64,000 nt of DNA from Pirellula sp. SH-Sr6A (GTDB lineage: Bacteria; Planctomycetota; Planctomycetia; Pirellulales; Pirellulaceae), in the NCBI RefSeq assembly GCF_001610875.1, contig NZ_CP011272.1, positions 6,181,988-6,245,987 of the forward strand, in the 5' to 3' direction. The first letter of the stretch is position 1. The number at the start of each line of letters is the position of its first letter. A program made the translations under genes and the position numbers. The notes beneath the pieces were generated by a model. It had not been told where the DNA came from. It ran no database searches and saw only the letters and a list, made by a program, of their open reading frames with translations. Shown here one piece after another: positions 61,433-64,000 of the stretch.

Positions 61433-63849
61433 CGGACTTGGATCCTCCATTTTTGCACGTCTTGGTAGAGTCCGATCGGTCGCTTCGCAACTCCCTGGAT
61501 TTCGGTCCTATATGCGAATGTCTCACTCACTTGCCAAAGTGGGAGGACAGGAAGATGGGCAGCGACGAGCGCATGCAAATCTTGGCATCCCTCCCGAACC
61601 TCGCGCCAATTTCTGGCTGCATTGAGTTTCCCAAGGGCTTGAACGATGTATTGATTATTCGTTTCCGCTGGACCGCCCACCCCAAACAAACGCTCGGCGT
61701 CTGTCACAGGCTCCCAAAGAGCTGCAGACATGTAGAGGATATCGATCGAATCGTCCTCCAGTCTTGGTAGCTCGTCGTAGACAACCAGCTTTCCATCCAC
61801 CCCGATGATTTTCCAGGCTTGCAATATCGCTTGACCAGCCACCCGTGCGGCTTCAAAGTTCGGGACGCCCAACCGGATGACAGGTAATTTAGGAGCGGGT
61901 TCTTTTCGCTTGGCCGCTCGCGATGTTTGGTTCGCTTGCGACAACATTACTAGTACCGTTGCCGTTCTTGGATCGTAGGGCGGTTCCTCGACAGAGAGAT
62001 TGTACGCATAAGCGAGCGCATCGGTCTCGCTTGCACCTGCTGGAAATGGGCCTGAAATAAGTCGATCGACAGGGCTAGGTTTCCCGCCCAAAATCTCGTC
62101 ACTCAGAATAGCGGATCGATTGATTGCGTAGAGCAAAGCGCGACGAAATTCTCGGTCTTCGAAAAATGGTCCCTTTCCGCGCGGAACCAACATGTGCACC
62201 ATAGGGAGCGCGTAGGGTTCGGTTTTGATGTATCGATAACCGCCCAGCCGTCGAGCGTCCGCAGGAAAGAGACGATCGATGAATTCGAGTTCCCCTTTTA
62301 GGAGATCGTTGATCGCTTGATTGGGATCTTCGTAATAGACCTCTTGGATTTCTCTCGGCTGAAAATCGGCTGCATCCGATTCGCCTATCCACTCAAACCG
62401 CTTCCTGTTGTCTTCCTCCGATTTCAATTGGTAGATTGTGCGGACGAAGCTTTGCTCCCCCTGTTTCGGCAACTGCCACTGCATCATGGCTTGGGGCAAG
62501 ACGTGAGGTTGTCGCAATCGAATCCTCAGCCTCTCCGGTCCCAAGACCGAGACCGATTCAAAAATGGATGCCCAACCGGGGACGTACAGTGGGTGGCCGA
62601 TGTTGGCTCTCTGCAGTAGAGCTTGCGATAGAAACAGGCTATCGGGGACTGTCGAGCTATCGACATTTTGTAGGGTAAGGTCCAGCTGCATCCGGTCGTC
62701 ACTATGAACTGCATTTCCGTAACTGAATTGGTAGATCCCCCCTTCGGGCCCTGTATTTCGGAATGAGAAAACGGGAGTCGAAGTCAACTGGCCCAAACGG
62801 AATGCGGGCCAATCTGCCAAAGCGGCCGTATCCGGCTTCGATGCTCGCTGAAATACGCCGACTCGTACGAGTGGGAACTCTTTGATGAGCTCATTCAGAA
62901 ATTCCTTGCCCCCCTCCAGCTCTGGTTCAATTTCCAGCATCCTAACAGCGGCTTGCCTCGCACGGCCGTAATCGCCCGCTTGTCGAAATTCGGTCGCACT
63001 CTTGCGATATGTCTCCGCCAGCTCTTGAAATCGAGACTTCGCTTTCGCGACCATCGGAAGCTTACCCGGGTATTCCTTGTCCAATCGAAGGATCATCGAG
63101 CGAGCCACCCCGAGTTCGTTTCGGGCAAACAGGTCGTCGATCAATTTCGCGGCGACCGAGGAGATCGCTGTCTGCACATCTTCAGTTCTGAAGTTGGGAA
63201 ACCGTCGTTGAAGCTCTTCCAAGGCCGCGAGGGTGTGAGGGAGGTCGCCCGAGGAAGCCATGTCTCTCGCGGAAGAAAAAAGAAACTCCTGGTGCAACGT
63301 TTGCACATTTGAAGACTGTGGGTAATTATCGCGCAAGTAAACCAGATGCTCGAACGCTTCGGCGTAATCTTTGTTGGCCAGCAGCTTTTTGGCACGGTCC
63401 AGGACCAGTTCTTCCCAAAGGATTATTTTGGAAATGTCTTTCCATTGAATCTCGTAGAGGCGTCCTGGAAACAGGTTCAGGACACAACGCAGTTTCTCCG
63501 CAGGCTTTGGAGAGCTAGGAACTTTTCGGTCAGGCAAGTCGAGTAAATTGACTTGAACGCTTTTGCCTCCATGCTCAGCCGTTACCACGATGACATCGAA
63601 CGGGGGTGCGTCCAAGACCGATCCCGTCACACCGATCTCCTCCAATACTTGATCGAGCGATTGTGCCACGCATGGATTGCTGAGGGCCATCAGCGCGAGC
63701 ATCCCACTTATCAGCAGCCAACTTCGTTCGATCAAGATTCCATGAATCCGTCGAAGCGTACTTCGAGTGCCGTTGAAGAACCCTTGCAACGGCTTCGATA
63801 GAGAGTGGGATGGCGATTCCATCAATGTCAGGTTTGGCATATTCATCAT
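61429..63849 (-). CDS. SBP_bac_5-like protein with helical N-terminal region, 806 aa
   Basis: Resembles family 5 extracellular solute-binding proteins (oligopeptide/nickel carriers) in its second half: WGEL-type motifs such as LFPADARRLGGYRYIKTEPY, FFEDREFRRALLYAINRSAIL and KLVVYDELPRLEDDSIDILYMS. The first 300 residues contain a hydrophobic segment (about 44-62) and TPR-like helices (DYAEAFEHLVYLRDNYP, TLAALEELQRRFPNF). No permease or ATPase genes follow, so it is not an obvious importer subunit. ATG at 63849 overlaps the previous stop as TGATG; a GTG at 63852 is an alternative. It is the second gene of the operon entering from the right edge. Confidence 0.82.
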   Translation of the reverse strand: MMNMPNLTLMESPSHSLSKPLQGFFNGTRSTLRRIHGILIERSWLLISGMLALMALSNPCVAQSLDQVLEEIGVTGSVLDAPPFDVIVVTAEHGGKSVQVNLLDLPDRKVPSSPKPAEKLRCVLNLFPGRLYEIQWKDISKIILWEELVLDRAKKLLANKDYAEAFEHLVYLRDNYPQSSNVQTLHQEFLFSSARDMASSGDLPHTLAALEELQRRFPNFRTEDVQTAISSVAAKLIDDLFARNELGVARSMILRLDKEYPGKLPMVAKAKSRFQELAETYRKSATEFRQAGDYGRARQAAVRMLEIEPELEGGKEFLNELIKEFPLVRVGVFQRASKPDTAALADWPAFRLGQLTSTPVFSFRNTGPEGGIYQFSYGNAVHSDDRMQLDLTLQNVDSSTVPDSLFLSQALLQRANIGHPLYVPGWASIFESVSVLGPERLRIRLRQPHVLPQAMMQWQLPKQGEQSFVRTIYQLKSEEDNRKRFEWIGESDAADFQPREIQEVYYEDPNQAINDLLKGELEFIDRLFPADARRLGGYRYIKTEPYALPMVHMLVPRGKGPFFEDREFRRALLYAINRSAILSDEILGGKPSPVDRLISGPFPAGASETDALAYAYNLSVEEPPYDPRTATVLVMLSQANQTSRAAKRKEPAPKLPVIRLGVPNFEAARVAGQAILQAWKIIGVDGKLVVYDELPRLEDDSIDILYMSAALWEPVTDAERLFGVGGPAETNNQYIVQALGKLNAARNWREVREGCQDLHALVAAHLPVLPLWQVSETFAYRTEIQGVAKRPIGLYQDVQKWRIQVR

Positions 63850-64000
63850 CACTCGTTCGCGCTCGGTACAGGAACAGCGATTACAGTCCCTTCGTCACCG
63901 GCGACCACGGCTGCGTTCCCCTCAACGATCGGTGCAAGATAAACGGGCTCGCCAATCGTGGTCTTGCCAGCAATCTTTCCTTCCGTAGGGGAGATTCGAA
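63849..64000 (-). CDS. C-terminal fragment of a PQQ/beta-propeller repeat protein (continues beyond window)
   Basis: The right edge holds the last 50 residues or so of a minus-strand gene ending TGA at 63849-63851. The sequence has the G-K-x3-G-E-P-V-Y-L-A-P repeat pattern seen in PQQ-like beta-propellers (BamB-type): GKTTIGEPVYLAPIVEGN and AVVAGDEGTVIAVPVPSANE. The stop overlaps the next gene's start, so it heads the operon that continues to fur. Only the tail is visible, so the family is a tentative call. Confidence 0.6.
   Translation of the reverse strand, partial: RISPTEGKIAGKTTIGEPVYLAPIVEGNAAVVAGDEGTVIAVPVPSANE

Noticed and set aside
1-64000. tRNA, rRNA, CRISPR arrays and prophage
   Set aside because: Read for tRNA T-loop motifs, direct-repeat arrays and phage structural genes on both strands by eye; nothing convincing found. 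The only mobile element is the IS66-family copy.

Overview
The window looks like chromosomal DNA of a planctomycete, most likely of the Pirellulaceae type. The evidence is lineage-typical protein families: PSCyt1/DUF1549/DUF1553 cytochrome-like proteins paired with DUF1501 proteins, a DUF1080 protein next to a Tat-exported Gfo/Idh/MocA oxidoreductase, a very large secreted protein opening with an LEPR-xLL-like motif, and a VPS10/BNR protein carrying PDZ domains. Coding density is high, no gap exceeds about 300 bp, and I saw no tRNA, rRNA or CRISPR array. The species assignment is inference.

Layout. 1-7514 (+): a secreted hypothetical protein, then a cluster of DUF1549/DUF1553 protein, DUF1501 protein, ECF sigma factor and a membrane-anchored DUF1549-like protein that overlaps the sigma gene. 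7581-9934 (-): OsmC and an AI-2E/PerM-type membrane protein. 10065-15176 (+): LPG-synthase-like membrane protein, an endonuclease/exonuclease/phosphatase-fold protein with altered active-site residues, an M20 amidohydrolase and a family 9 glycosyltransferase. 15364-18690 (+): a 1108-residue Ig-repeat protein ending in a calpain-type protease domain. 18687-29022 (-): PSCyt1 protein, DUF1501 protein, UxaE-like hexuronate epimerase and the VPS10/PDZ protein. 29217-33348: ceramidase-like membrane protein, then a HemW-like radical SAM gene facing a sigma-54 activator gene; the space between holds a good sigma-54 promoter and a candidate activator site.

33434-40220 (-): one probable five-gene operon (ABC ATPase, ABC permease, helical membrane-anchored protein, rhomboid protease, LysA). 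40509-46635: FolC, a small AT-hook protein with its own promoter and terminator, a secreted SGNH hydrolase, MgtE and a DUF3500 protein. 46898-50059 (+): FlgD, an enlarged FlgE and a possible small lipoprotein. 50146-54732: HerA-like ATPase, 2Fe-2S ferredoxin, GDP-mannose dehydratase and, on the other strand, KDPG aldolase. 54846-57099: a DUF1080 gene split by a complete IS66-family (ISBst12-like) element. 57170-64000: a MocA oxidoreductase, then a tightly overlapping minus-strand operon (PQQ/beta-propeller protein fragment, SBP_bac_5-like protein, secreted hypothetical, degenerate receiver protein, Fur regulator).

Most noteworthy: (1) the sigma-54 circuit at 31.5-33.3 kb controlling a radical SAM protein with CX6CX2C cysteine spacing; (2) an ECF sigma factor overlapping a gene that combines a cytoplasmic segment, one membrane helix and a CxxCH-bearing DUF1549-like domain; (3) the Ig-repeat/calpain protein; (4) the clean IS66 disruption, whose terminal GTAA supplies the stop codon; (5) two proteins from enzymatic or signalling families with substituted key residues.
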